From assembly GCA_017467965.1 (NCBI GenBank), contig JAFUJZ010000024.1, forward strand, positions 7,342 to 71,341: a stretch of 64,000 nucleotides of DNA. The letters run 5' to 3'. A program made the position numbers and the translations under genes. Positions within the stretch are counted from its first letter, which is position 1. Every line of letters begins with the position of its first letter. This stretch comes from Clostridia bacterium (GTDB lineage Bacteria > Bacillota_A > Clostridia > UMGS1883). Below, in pieces: positions 55,255-63,726 of the stretch. The notes beneath the pieces are model-generated. The model made no database searches. It worked only from the letters and a program-made list of their open reading frames with translations, and was not told where the DNA came from.

Positions 55255-55934
55255 TGGAAATTTTATCAGCCTCACACGTCAGTATAAATTACGGTGCGGT
55301 AGTAGCCGTTGACGATGCAACATTCAGTGTAAACGAGGGCGATTACTTTTGCATTGCAGGCAGCAACGGTAGTGGCAAGTCCACCCTTTTAAAGGGGATT
55401 ATAGGTCTTGCGCCCATAAAAAACGGACATCTGCATGTTAATCTTCCCAAAGAGCAGATATCCTATCTTTCCCAGACAAACCGTGCCGACCGTGACTTTC
55501 CCGCAACTGTTTGGGAAATCATCCTCTCCGGTACACAAAAATCAGGCAAAAAGATTCCCTTTTATACAAAGGATGATAAACAGCGTGCAGAGGAATCCAT
55601 GATTAAGCTTGGTATGGAAAAGTTCAAGAACACACGTATCGGCAATCTTTCGGGCGGTCAGCAGCAGAGAGCACTCCTTGCCCGTGCGTTGTGCAAATCT
55701 CCAAAGCTGATGCTTCTTGACGAGCCCTTTGCAGGGCTTGACAGTGCAATTTCGGAGGAATTGTACGAGCTTTACAAAAACCTCAACAAAAATGGCGTAA
55801 CAATAATCATGGCATCCCACGATTATCAGGCGATAGGCAACTTTGCCTCCCGCGTTATGCTTATGAATAACTCACACGTGGATTTCGTGGGCACAAATGA
55901 TGAATGGAGGGAAAAACTGTGGCAGAAATCTTGA
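55254..55934 (+). CDS. znuC: Zinc ABC transporter ATP-binding protein
   Basis: The 226-residue ATPase has Walker A AGSNGSGKSTLLKG, Q-loop SYLSQ, signature LSGGQQQRALLARAL and Walker B LMLLDEPFAGLD, followed by ASHD. It powers import through znuB, which starts 16 bp before its stop. Confidence 0.93.
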   Translation: MEILSASHVSINYGAVVAVDDATFSVNEGDYFCIAGSNGSGKSTLLKGIIGLAPIKNGHLHVNLPKEQISYLSQTNRADRDFPATVWEIILSGTQKSGKKIPFYTKDDKQRAEESMIKLGMEKFKNTRIGNLSGGQQQRALLARALCKSPKLMLLDEPFAGLDSAISEELYELYKNLNKNGVTIIMASHDYQAIGNFASRVMLMNNSHVDFVGTNDEWREKLWQKS

Positions 55935-56740
55935 GACTTTTATCCTATCCTTTCATATCACGAGCACTTATAACAGGTACGGCTATTTCCTTTTGTGCGG
56001 CACTTTTGGGCGTTATACTTGTTTTAAAACGATATTCCATGATTGGTCACGGTCTTGCAGACGTTGCCTTTTGTGCAGTAAGTCTTGCGGTAACGCTTGG
56101 CCTTTCACCCACTGAACACATCCTTGTAACCTTGCCTGTTGTAATAATCGCCTCCTTTGTTATTATGAGCATCACAAAAAAAGGCGGCAAGGGCGACATT
56201 GCTATAGGTATGGTTTCAACGGGTGCACTTGCACTGGGTATTATCATAACCCGACTTGGCTCGGGCTTTAACGTTGACGTTACCGACTATATGTTCGGCA
56301 GTATACTTGCCTCCTCCGATACAGATATGTACATGAGCATTATACTTGTTATAATTGTTCTTGTTATGTTTGTTATCTTTTATAACAGACTTTTCCTCAT
56401 CACATATGACGAAAGCTTTGCCGAGGCGAGTGGCATCAACGTTACGTTTTATCAGTTCCTTATATCGTTTCTGACGGCACTTACGATTGTAATTGGCATG
56501 CGTATAATGGGTACTCTTCTTATTTCGAGCCTCATTATTTTCCCGGCTGTTACAAGCCGTCGTATTGTAAAAAGCTTCCGCTCGCTGATACTTTTGTCTG
56601 CGGCAATATCGGTTGTATGCTTCCTTGTAGGCTTTTTTGCATCCTACTATCTGGATTTACCTACGGGTGCGTCTATCGTAGGTGCAAATATTGTTGTCTG
56701 CACCGTTGTTACACTTTGCACATTACGAAAAAACAGTTAA
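55919..56740 (+). CDS. znuB: Zinc ABC transporter permease
   Basis: The 273-residue protein has about eight helices and ABC-3 features: LKRYSMIGHGLADVAFCAVS and GTLLISSLIIFPAVTSRRIV. I start at GTG 55919, eight bases after GGAGG; the longer ATG frame puts the SD inside. It overlaps znuC by 16 bp and is followed by an acetyltransferase after 10 bp. Confidence 0.9.
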   Translation: MAEILRLLSYPFISRALITGTAISFCAALLGVILVLKRYSMIGHGLADVAFCAVSLAVTLGLSPTEHILVTLPVVIIASFVIMSITKKGGKGDIAIGMVSTGALALGIIITRLGSGFNVDVTDYMFGSILASSDTDMYMSIILVIIVLVMFVIFYNRLFLITYDESFAEASGINVTFYQFLISFLTALTIVIGMRIMGTLLISSLIIFPAVTSRRIVKSFRSLILLSAAISVVCFLVGFFASYYLDLPTGASIVGANIVVCTVVTLCTLRKNS

Positions 56741-56750
56741 GGAGTATATT

Positions 56751-57368
56751 ATGGACATAAACGAACTTAAAAGAAAAGTACACTCTACCGAGCTCTACTT
56801 TGAGAGCAGTGAGTTTTTAGGTGAGCAGCGTGACTGTCTGGAGCTTTTGTATGATTTCAATCAGACACGCCCCTCTGAATATAAAAAACGTCAGGAGCTT
56901 TTGAAAAAAATGTTTGCTGAGCTTGGGGAAGGCTGTTACATAGAGCCTCCGCTTAGGTCCAACTGGGGCGGAAAGCATATTCATTTCGGCAATCACGTAT
57001 ATGCAAACTTTAACCTCACTGCAGTTGACGATACACATATATACGTAGGCGACAACACAATGTTTGGCCCCAACGTCACAATTGCAACAGCCGCACATCC
57101 CATATATGTGCCTCTTCGCGAAAGGGGCTGTCAGTTCAATGCACCTGTTAAAATAGGCAAATGCTGTTGGATTGGTGCCGGAAGCATTATTCTTCCCGGT
57201 GTTACAATCGGTGACGGCACGGTAATCGGTGCAGGCAGTGTTGTAACACGCGACATCCCTGCAAATGTTGTCGCAGTGGGCAATCCCTGCCGCGTTATGC
57301 GACCTATCGGCGACAAAGACAAAGAATACTATTTCAAGGATTTGAAAATCCCCGAGGAATTAAAATGA
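56751..57368 (+). CDS. Maltose/galactoside-type O-acetyltransferase
   Basis: The 205-residue protein has the Maa/LacA N-terminal helical part and a left-handed beta helix of hexapeptide repeats (IYVGDNTMFGPNVTIATAAHP, with catalytic His, then GKCCWIGAGSIILPGVTIGD). It acetylates sugars from acetyl-CoA. It is translationally coupled to the MFS gene (4-bp overlap) and near the zinc genes, without a clear link. Confidence 0.9.
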   Translation: MDINELKRKVHSTELYFESSEFLGEQRDCLELLYDFNQTRPSEYKKRQELLKKMFAELGEGCYIEPPLRSNWGGKHIHFGNHVYANFNLTAVDDTHIYVGDNTMFGPNVTIATAAHPIYVPLRERGCQFNAPVKIGKCCWIGAGSIILPGVTIGDGTVIGAGSVVTRDIPANVVAVGNPCRVMRPIGDKDKEYYFKDLKIPEELK

Positions 57369-58537
57369 AACTTAACTACAACCACACTCTCTATGCCTGC
57401 TTTATAGGCTATATAACACAAGCGGTGGTCAATAATTTTGCGCCGCTTCTTTTTCTTATTTTCCACACCCAGCTTGATATTAACCTTACAAATATTACAC
57501 TGCTTGTAACGGTCAACTTTTTAGTTCAGCTGACGGTTGATTTTATCTCTCCGTTTTTTGTGGACAAAATCGGCTATAAGCCAAGCATCATAATCGCACA
57601 CATTTTTTCGGCGGCAGGTCTTATTATGCTAGGTACTCTGCCCTATATATTGCCGCCGTTTCCCGCTCTTTTAATATCAGTTATTGTGTATGCTGTAGGT
57701 GGCGGTATTATCGAGGTTTTGATAAGCCCTATTGCCGAAGCTTGCCCTACTGATAACAAGGCGTCTGTTATGAGCCTGCTTCATTCTTTCTACTGCTGGG
57801 GCACAATGGCTGTTGTTATAATCTCCACGGCTTTTTTGTATTTTTTCGGCAAGGAAAGCTGGTATATCCTCTCCTGTATATGGGCGTTTCTCCCAATATT
57901 TAACGCCTTTTACTTTGCTTTAGTACCCGTTAATCAGCTTACGGAAGAATCCAGTCAAATGAGCCTTAGAGACCTTTTTTCGGCAAAGGCATTTATATTA
58001 TTTATTTTTCTTATGATAAGTGCAGGCGCAAGCGAGCAGGCAATGAGCCAGTGGGCATCCTTCTTTGTTGAAAGTGCTTTAGGAGTACCCAAAGCCTTGG
58101 GCGACCTTTTAGGCATTACAACTTTTGCACTTATGATGGGCATTGCACGCTTGGGATATTCAAAGCTTGGACATAAGCTCAACATAAAAAAAGCGCTTAT
58201 AATAAGCGGACTTTTAAGCGTTGTGTCATATATAGGTGTTTCTATTTCGCCCGTGCCTGTGCTGTCGCTTGTTTTTTGTGCATTGTGCGGTTTGTCGGCA
58301 GGCATTCTTTGGCCGGGAGTTTTCTCCATGGCGTCGGAGCATTTTCCCACAGGTGGTACACTCATGTTTGCCTACCTTGCTTTAGCCGGTGATTTAGGTT
58401 GCAGTGCAGGTCCTACGCTGACGGGCTTTGTATCGTCAATGTTTTCCGACAACCTTAACATAGGACTGCTTTCCGCAACAGTTTTCCCGTTAATATTAAT
58501 ACTTTCTGCATTAGCATTAAAAAAGCGTAAGTCCTAA
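57365..58537 (+). CDS. MFS transporter
   Basis: The 390-residue protein has 12 predicted helices and MFS features such as FFVDKIGYKPSIIIAHIFSA in the loop between helices 2 and 3 and a repeat of the loop in the second half. Similar proteins carry sugars or small metabolites; substrate is unknown. It overlaps the acetyltransferase by four bases, and its last codons (KKRKS) are part of the terminator stem. Confidence 0.85.
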   Translation: MKLNYNHTLYACFIGYITQAVVNNFAPLLFLIFHTQLDINLTNITLLVTVNFLVQLTVDFISPFFVDKIGYKPSIIIAHIFSAAGLIMLGTLPYILPPFPALLISVIVYAVGGGIIEVLISPIAEACPTDNKASVMSLLHSFYCWGTMAVVIISTAFLYFFGKESWYILSCIWAFLPIFNAFYFALVPVNQLTEESSQMSLRDLFSAKAFILFIFLMISAGASEQAMSQWASFFVESALGVPKALGDLLGITTFALMMGIARLGYSKLGHKLNIKKALIISGLLSVVSYIGVSISPVPVLSLVFCALCGLSAGILWPGVFSMASEHFPTGGTLMFAYLALAGDLGCSAGPTLTGFVSSMFSDNLNIGLLSATVFPLILILSALALKKRKS

Positions 58538-58552
58538 GACTTACGCTTTTCC
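58519..58552 (+). terminator. Terminator built into the MFS gene end
   Basis: AAAAAGCGTAAGTC / GACTTACGCTTTT around CTAA. It includes codons KKRKS and TAA of the MFS gene. Confidence 0.85.
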
Positions 58553-58572
58553 TTACTTATTCCCTCAAAGCT

Positions 58573-59457
58573 TTAAAGTTTTGATCTATCGTCACCCATA
58601 AAGAACAGTGCCAATGTCCCCTGACCTGTATGAGATGCGATAATAGTACCTATATCAAAAATCCTAACTTCAACATTCTTAAACTTTTCTTCAATCATTG
58701 CTTTGACAGTGTTTGCATCGTCAAGACAATTCGCATGACAGATAAAGCACTTGCCGGAATAGTTATATCCGTTCTGTGCATGCTCTTCCATTACCTTTAC
58801 AGTTTCTATCATAGCTTTTTTCTTACTGCGAACCTTGCCGTAAGCAAAAATGCTGCCTTCAGCATTCAGTCTCATAATAGGGCAAATACCCAGGATTGTA
58901 CCGAGCATTGCCGCAGGACCGGACACTCTGCCGCCACGCTTTAAATGGAAAAGGTCTGTTGCATATATCTGGTGATGCAAATTGAGACGGTTTTCGAGCA
59001 CCCATGCTTCGATTTCTTCCATAGTGCTACCGGCATCACGCATATCTGCCGCATAGTCAACAAGCATACCGTAACCTGATGCACTTGCCAAAGTATCAAC
59101 AACAATAAGCTTTTTATCTGGGTACTTTTCTCTCAATTCGTTTGCCGCGTTCTGCGCATTGACAACAGATGCTGACATGCCTCTTCCGAAAGCCAGATGC
59201 AACACGTCACCCTTCTGGAGAAGCTCTTCAAAATATTCAAGGTAAGTGTAATGATTAATCTGAGATGTTGAGGGCATCTTACCTTCTTTGAGCATACGGT
59301 GGAATTTGGGTAGTGCTTCGGGGTCTCTGCCCATATCGTCAACATATACTTCACCGTCAACGGTATAAGTATAAAAAGTAACAGCGATATCTCTTCCTGT
59401 TATATAAGAATAGGGCATGTCTACAGTGGATTCGCACGACAGCTGGAATTTACTCAT
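58573..59457 (-). CDS. DegV-family fatty-acid-binding protein
   Basis: The 294-residue protein has the DegV opening LSCESTVDMPYSYI, the fatty-acid loop TSQINHYTYLEYFEELLQKG, LHLAFGRGMSAS and DTLASASGYGMLVDYA. Homologues (FakB) present fatty acids to FakA kinase; no fakA is seen here. Confidence 0.9.
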   Translation of the reverse strand: MSKFQLSCESTVDMPYSYITGRDIAVTFYTYTVDGEVYVDDMGRDPEALPKFHRMLKEGKMPSTSQINHYTYLEYFEELLQKGDVLHLAFGRGMSASVVNAQNAANELREKYPDKKLIVVDTLASASGYGMLVDYAADMRDAGSTMEEIEAWVLENRLNLHHQIYATDLFHLKRGGRVSGPAAMLGTILGICPIMRLNAEGSIFAYGKVRSKKKAMIETVKVMEEHAQNGYNYSGKCFICHANCLDDANTVKAMIEEKFKNVEVRIFDIGTIIASHTGQGTLALFFMGDDRSKL

Positions 59458-59487
59458 AAAATCACCTCATATAATCCTCTTTTGTTA

Positions 59488-59516
59488 ATTTTATCATTTG
59501 TGCGAATGCTTTTCAA
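59488..59516 (-). promoter_or_regulatory. Promoter of the DegV gene
   Basis: Minus strand TTGAAA (59511-59516), 17 bp and TAAAAT (59488-59493), about 30 bp before the start codon. Confidence 0.65.
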
Positions 59517-59527
59517 TAAACAATTTA

Positions 59528-59559
59528 AAACAGAGTGTTGAAAATTCAACACTCTGTTT
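59528..59559 (-). terminator. Terminator of the DUF4353 gene
   Basis: AAACAGAGTGTTGAA / TTCAACACTCTGTTT around AA, T-rich on both sides. Confidence 0.85.
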
Positions 59560-59563
59560 ATTT

Positions 59564-61729
59564 TTACCAGCCTTTTCGACCGCCACCAAAGCCGCCAAAA
59601 CCGCCTGCGTTACCTACAAGCGTTACATTGGTTGTCATTTCAATTGTGTGCACTGTTTCGCCGATTGTAACGGTATATGTTTCACCAACCTTAAGCTTGT
59701 CGGAGGAATACACAACGCTGTTGCCTGTCTTTTGGGTAGTGTAAGAATATATTTCTTCGCCTTGTGCGTTCTTTATAACAATTTTACTGCCCGCGGTAAT
59801 ATTAGCGTCTGTTACAAGACGGAAGCACGCCTGCATTGAATCACTGTCGGGTACTTCTGCCATGCCTGATGCGCCAAGCGCAATAAGTGTACCACCGTTC
59901 ATCTTAATAACACCGCCGGAATCAAGAGAACCGTTGCCGTTATTTGTGGGGCCTTCCACAATAATGTCGCCGCCCGTAATAATCATCCTGCCGTTAGCGT
60001 CAAGACCGTCACCCTGTGCGTTTACAAAAATAGTACCGCCATTGATTGTAAGGTCATGACCTGTTGCAGCATTTTTGTCGTTGCGGTTTACAACGTCTCT
60101 GCCGCCTGTACCGCCTGCATTGATGCCGTCGTCGGAGCCTGTTATATTGATAATGCCGCCGTTAATTGTAAGGTTGGTTTTGCTTTCCAAACCTTCGGAG
60201 GATTTAATGATATTGATTGTTCCGTCCTGAATTACAACATCACCGTGTGCGGAAATACCCTTGCCTTTGTCGCTTGACAGATTCATTTCGCCGCCTTTAA
60301 TGGTAAGAGTAGCAGCACAATGAATTGCATGGTCTGCACTGTTAACGGTTATCTTGCCGCCCTCAATTATGATATCGGTACCTGCCTTGATGCCTTTTGT
60401 TGCGGTTGCTTCATCCTCTGCAGCGGCATCAGTGGTCTGACTTTGCATCTCTCTGCCAAAGCCTTCGGGAGGCGTCATGCCTTCCATTCCTTCGGGAGGC
60501 ATCATGCCTTCCATGCCCTCGGGAGGCATCATATCTTCCATGCCCTCGGGAGGTGTCATACCTTCCATTCCCTCGGGAGGTGTCATGTTTTCGTTACGGT
60601 TAAAACGGTCTTTTCCGCCTCTACCACCAAAACCGCCCTGAGGCATTTCTCCGCCAAAATCGTTCTTGTTACCCCAACCGCCCATGGAATTTACGACTTC
60701 GCCCGTGGTGGTAACATTGATTTCACCGTCTTCAACAATAATATTTTCTTCTGCCTGTATACCGTCGCCATAGGCTGTAACGGTTATACTGCCTCCTTTT
60801 ATTTTGATTTCGTTATTTGCGTGAATACCGTCTTTTTTGTCGGCAGTAAGCACCAGTGTACCCTCTTCGATTTTTATGTCGTCATCACTTGCAATGGCAT
60901 GATGAGCTTTACTTGTAACGTACAAAGCACCTGCACCTTTAATCTCAATATCATCGTTTGAGAAGATTGCCGCCTTTGCGTCAACAGAATATTCTTCGCC
61001 GTCTGTTACAAAGTTTTCGCTCTCTTTGCTGATAGTTATAAGAGCCTCGCCTACATTTTCAAAGAAAATTGCAGGACCTGTGGGGTTTGTCAGTTTAATG
61101 CCCGACAGTCTCAGCTTTACCTTTTCCTTTGTATCAACGTATATCATGGCGTTTCCGTTTTCACCTGTTATGGTAAAGTCGCCGCCGTCAGTGATTTTAA
61201 TTACGTTATCTGTAACGGAGGCACCCATACCTGTTACCGAAAGCTCGGTAAGGTCAATTGTACCGAGGTTTTCTTTCCATTCGTCCTTACTTGCCTCGTA
61301 TTCTGCCGTTGTAATCTCAACGCGACGCTTTTCATTATTCCATACAACCTCTGCGTCAAGGCTTTCGCTGACAGCTCTCACTGGGACAAGTGTTGTATCG
61401 GATGCAATATAGGGTGCAACATCCATTTCCACCTTTTCGCCGTTAACATAAAGTGTTTTTTCGCCCACAGTCAGCTTTATAACGCTGTCACCCTTTGTTG
61501 CGGTAACGCTTTTTTCTTCGTTATTCCATTCAACGTCCATGCCGAAAGCTTCAAAAATCGCACGCATGGGAACCATAGTACGACCGTTTTCTATTCGGGC
61601 AGGCACCGGACATTCAACTTTTTCGTCATCAAGTCTGATGGTTATTTCTTCAGCAAAGCTCACCGTTTGAAAACTTACAATAAGCATGCTTACAAGTAAA
61701 ATTGCACATATGATTTTTTTAGTTTTCAT
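59564..61729 (-). CDS. Exported beta-helical carbohydrate-binding (DUF4353) protein with copper-amine-oxidase-like stalk
   Basis: The 721-residue protein has a signal peptide (to about 26) and two copper-amine-oxidase N-domain-like repeats (to about 150: GRTMVPMRAIFEAFGMDVEW and DTTLVPVRAVSESLDAEVVW). Then follow beta-helical repeats of the DUF4353 type (for example GAGALYVTSKAHHAIASDDD, IEEGTLVLTADKKDGIHAN), a Met/Pro-rich tandem repeat (about 382-426) and more beta-helix to a GGFGGFGGGRKGW tail. The domain name carbohydrate-binding is a database label; binding is not shown. The protein should be secreted or wall-associated. Confidence 0.82.
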   Translation of the reverse strand: MKTKKIICAILLVSMLIVSFQTVSFAEEITIRLDDEKVECPVPARIENGRTMVPMRAIFEAFGMDVEWNNEEKSVTATKGDSVIKLTVGEKTLYVNGEKVEMDVAPYIASDTTLVPVRAVSESLDAEVVWNNEKRRVEITTAEYEASKDEWKENLGTIDLTELSVTGMGASVTDNVIKITDGGDFTITGENGNAMIYVDTKEKVKLRLSGIKLTNPTGPAIFFENVGEALITISKESENFVTDGEEYSVDAKAAIFSNDDIEIKGAGALYVTSKAHHAIASDDDIKIEEGTLVLTADKKDGIHANNEIKIKGGSITVTAYGDGIQAEENIIVEDGEINVTTTGEVVNSMGGWGNKNDFGGEMPQGGFGGRGGKDRFNRNENMTPPEGMEGMTPPEGMEDMMPPEGMEGMMPPEGMEGMTPPEGFGREMQSQTTDAAAEDEATATKGIKAGTDIIIEGGKITVNSADHAIHCAATLTIKGGEMNLSSDKGKGISAHGDVVIQDGTINIIKSSEGLESKTNLTINGGIINITGSDDGINAGGTGGRDVVNRNDKNAATGHDLTINGGTIFVNAQGDGLDANGRMIITGGDIIVEGPTNNGNGSLDSGGVIKMNGGTLIALGASGMAEVPDSDSMQACFRLVTDANITAGSKIVIKNAQGEEIYSYTTQKTGNSVVYSSDKLKVGETYTVTIGETVHTIEMTTNVTLVGNAGGFGGFGGGRKGW
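60452..60586 (-). repeat. Five tandem 27-bp units coding for M(T/M)PPEGME(G/D)
   Basis: Within the DUF4353 gene, five 9-residue units follow one another (MTPPEGMEG, MTPPEGMED, MMPPEGMEG, MMPPEGMEG, MTPPEGFGR). Near-identical 27-bp DNA units suggest recent expansion and likely copy-number variation between strains. Confidence 0.85.
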
Positions 61730-61801
61730 GTCAATCTACCCCCTTGTCTTAAGAATACCAATTCATTATCTACGCTTTGACACGCAAAAATGAACAATTT
61801 G

Positions 61802-62269
61802 TTAATTAATAAGAGCAACAGCTCTTGTTTCGATACCTTCTTCTCTGCCGGTAAAGCCCATATGCTCATTCGTCTTTGCCTTTACATTTATCTGCGATGG
61901 GTCAATCCCCAAGGTTTTTGCCAGTGTTTCTGCCATAAGAGCTTTATAGGGAGCCATTTTGGGTTTTTGTGCAATAATAATCGTATCAATATTTACGATT
62001 TCATAGCCTGCCGCTTTGACTCTCCTGCCCGCTTCCTCCAAAAGTATTAAGGATGATATATCCTTGTACTTCATGTCTGTATCTGGGAAAAGCGTGCCTA
62101 TATCGCCTAAGCCTGCCGCACCTAAGAGTGCATCGATTACAGCATGGGTCAGTGCGTCTGCATCCGAATGACCCAAAAGCCCCTTTGTGTGTTCTATCTC
62201 AACTCCGCCCAAAATAAGCTTTCTGCCCTCTGTAAGGCGGTGAGTATCGCATCCTATACCTATTCTCAT
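61802..62269 (-). CDS. ispF: 2-C-methyl-D-erythritol 2,4-cyclodiphosphate synthase
   Basis: The 155-residue protein has GIGCDTHRLTEGRKLILGGV (zinc ligands), HSDADALTHAVIDALLGAAG and the end MGFTGREEGIETRAVALI. It makes the cyclic diphosphate in the MEP pathway. It follows ispD by 13 bp; ispE lies at 21.6 kb. Confidence 0.97.
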   Translation of the reverse strand: MRIGIGCDTHRLTEGRKLILGGVEIEHTKGLLGHSDADALTHAVIDALLGAAGLGDIGTLFPDTDMKYKDISSLILLEEAGRRVKAAGYEIVNIDTIIIAQKPKMAPYKALMAETLAKTLGIDPSQINVKAKTNEHMGFTGREEGIETRAVALIN

Positions 62270-62282
62270 AACTGTCTCCTTT

Positions 62283-62978
62283 TTATAATGTGCCTCTTCT
62301 TCTGAGTATTTCCTGCATATAAAGTACGTCCTCGGGATATGTAAGCTTTATATTTTCACGTCCTGTTATAACTGTTTTAATGGGATGATTGCATCTTTCC
62401 ACAAGCATACATTCGTCCGTGCCTTCAAAGCCGTCCATGAGTGCTTTTTTGTGAGCTTCAAGAAGTATCTCCTTTTTAAACATCTGAGGTGTTCTCACCT
62501 GTACGGTTTTTTCGCGGTCAACGGTTGAAACTATAAGTCCGTTTTCATCAATGCCCTTAAGTGTGTCAACGCTCATGACAGATGCCACAGCACCGCCGTA
62601 CTCTATAGCTGCCTCGGCAACCAGCTTTATGGATTCGTCCTTAATAAGAGGTCTTGCACCGTCATGCACCGCTATGTATTCGCACTCGTCGCTGATTGCT
62701 TCTAGTGCATTTTTAACACTTTCTTGCCTTGATGCACCGCCTGCTACAATCGCTGACACTTTACCGTAACCGTTCTTTTTTACGATTTCACGGTAATCTG
62801 CGGTAGTTTCATGCGGTGTCGCAATAATAATCTCGTCTATAACATCGGATTCTTCAAAGGCTTCTACAGTGCGTTCAAAAACAGTTTTGCTGCCAATGGG
62901 TAAAAGCATTTTGTTATATCCCATTCGCTCAGATTTGCCCGCAGAGAGAATAATCGCCGTAAAAAACTTTTTTTCCAA
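62283..62978 (-). CDS. ispD: 2-C-methyl-D-erythritol 4-phosphate cytidylyltransferase
   Basis: The 231-residue protein has AIILSAGKSERMGYNKMLLP, the nucleotide loop VAGGASRQESVKNAL and VAVHDGARPL (here YIAVHDGARPLI). It makes CDP-methylerythritol from CTP. ispF is downstream. The final LTYPEDVLYMQEILRR is complete. Confidence 0.96.
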   Translation of the reverse strand: MEKKFFTAIILSAGKSERMGYNKMLLPIGSKTVFERTVEAFEESDVIDEIIIATPHETTADYREIVKKNGYGKVSAIVAGGASRQESVKNALEAISDECEYIAVHDGARPLIKDESIKLVAEAAIEYGGAVASVMSVDTLKGIDENGLIVSTVDREKTVQVRTPQMFKKEILLEAHKKALMDGFEGTDECMLVERCNHPIKTVITGRENIKLTYPEDVLYMQEILRRRGTL

Positions 62979-63030
62979 TCAAATCACACCTTTCTGTATA
63001 ATGAATATTATATGCCTCTTTTACGTAAAA

Positions 63031-63052
63031 ATGCGACCGCACACGGCGGTCG
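63031..63052 (-). terminator. Terminator of carD
   Basis: GCGACCGC / GCGGTCGC around an ACAC(G) loop; ATTTTT follows on the minus strand. ispD would then need its own promoter. Confidence 0.75.
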
Positions 63053-63080
63053 CACAGGTATCAATCTAACATAAACCGCC

Positions 63081-63587
63081 TTAATCGGCTTTTTGTTCCT
63101 GCAGCATTTCGTTTTCTACAATCGCACGAAGCTCTTTATCCACAACCTCGTACGTTGTATTTTTCGAAATAACAATTTCACTTATTAAAATTTGTTTTGC
63201 GTTTGCAAGCATTTTTCTTTCGCCTGTTGAAAGCCCCTTTTGCTTATCACGCATCATAAGGCTCTTTACAACCGAGGCTACCTCATAAATGTTGCCGCTT
63301 TTGATTTTCACCATATTTTCGCGGAACCGTTTATTCCAGTTAAGCCCTGCATCACATTCAACAATTTTGAACTCTTCAATAACCTTATCGGCTTCTTCCT
63401 CGGTGATGATATCTCTCACGCCGATTTTTTCGGCACTATCTACAGGGATAAGAACTTTCATATCCCCTAAAGGTATGCGCATGGCATAATAACGGTGCAT
63501 AAGGCCCGAAACCTCACGCTCTTCAATAGCTTCAATTGTTCCCGCTCCGTGCAAGGGATAAACAACGCTGTCGCCTATGCCGTACAT
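63081..63587 (-). CDS. CarD/CdnL-family RNA polymerase-binding regulator
   Basis: The 168-residue protein has the CarD_CdnL_TRCF Tudor-like domain (MYGIGDSVVYPLHGAGTIEA, YYAMRIPLGDMKVLIPV) and a helical DNA-contact domain (NWNKRFRENMVKIKSGNIYE, RMLANAKQIL). It binds the beta subunit and stabilises open complexes at weak promoters such as rRNA ones. It is monocistronic. Confidence 0.92.
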   Translation of the reverse strand: MYGIGDSVVYPLHGAGTIEAIEEREVSGLMHRYYAMRIPLGDMKVLIPVDSAEKIGVRDIITEEEADKVIEEFKIVECDAGLNWNKRFRENMVKIKSGNIYEVASVVKSLMMRDKQKGLSTGERKMLANAKQILISEIVISKNTTYEVVDKELRAIVENEMLQEQKAD

Positions 63588-63628
63588 ACTCTTATCACAC
63601 CCTTTCTAATTTACCACCGAACACCTTA

Positions 63629-63657
63629 ATTATAGCACATTTTGAAAGATTTGTCAA
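63629..63657 (-). promoter_or_regulatory. Promoter of carD
   Basis: Minus strand TTGACA (63652-63657), 17 bp and TATAAT (63629-63634), the strongest match in the window. Confidence 0.85.
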
Positions 63658-63726
63658 AGAGATTTTTTTGAGAATTTGTTATAGTATCATATTACAATCT
63701 AAAAAGCAAGTCTTTTTTGTGACAAT

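Noticed and set aside
60452..60586. CRISPR array
   Set aside because: The 27-bp repeats have no spacers and are in frame within a coding sequence.
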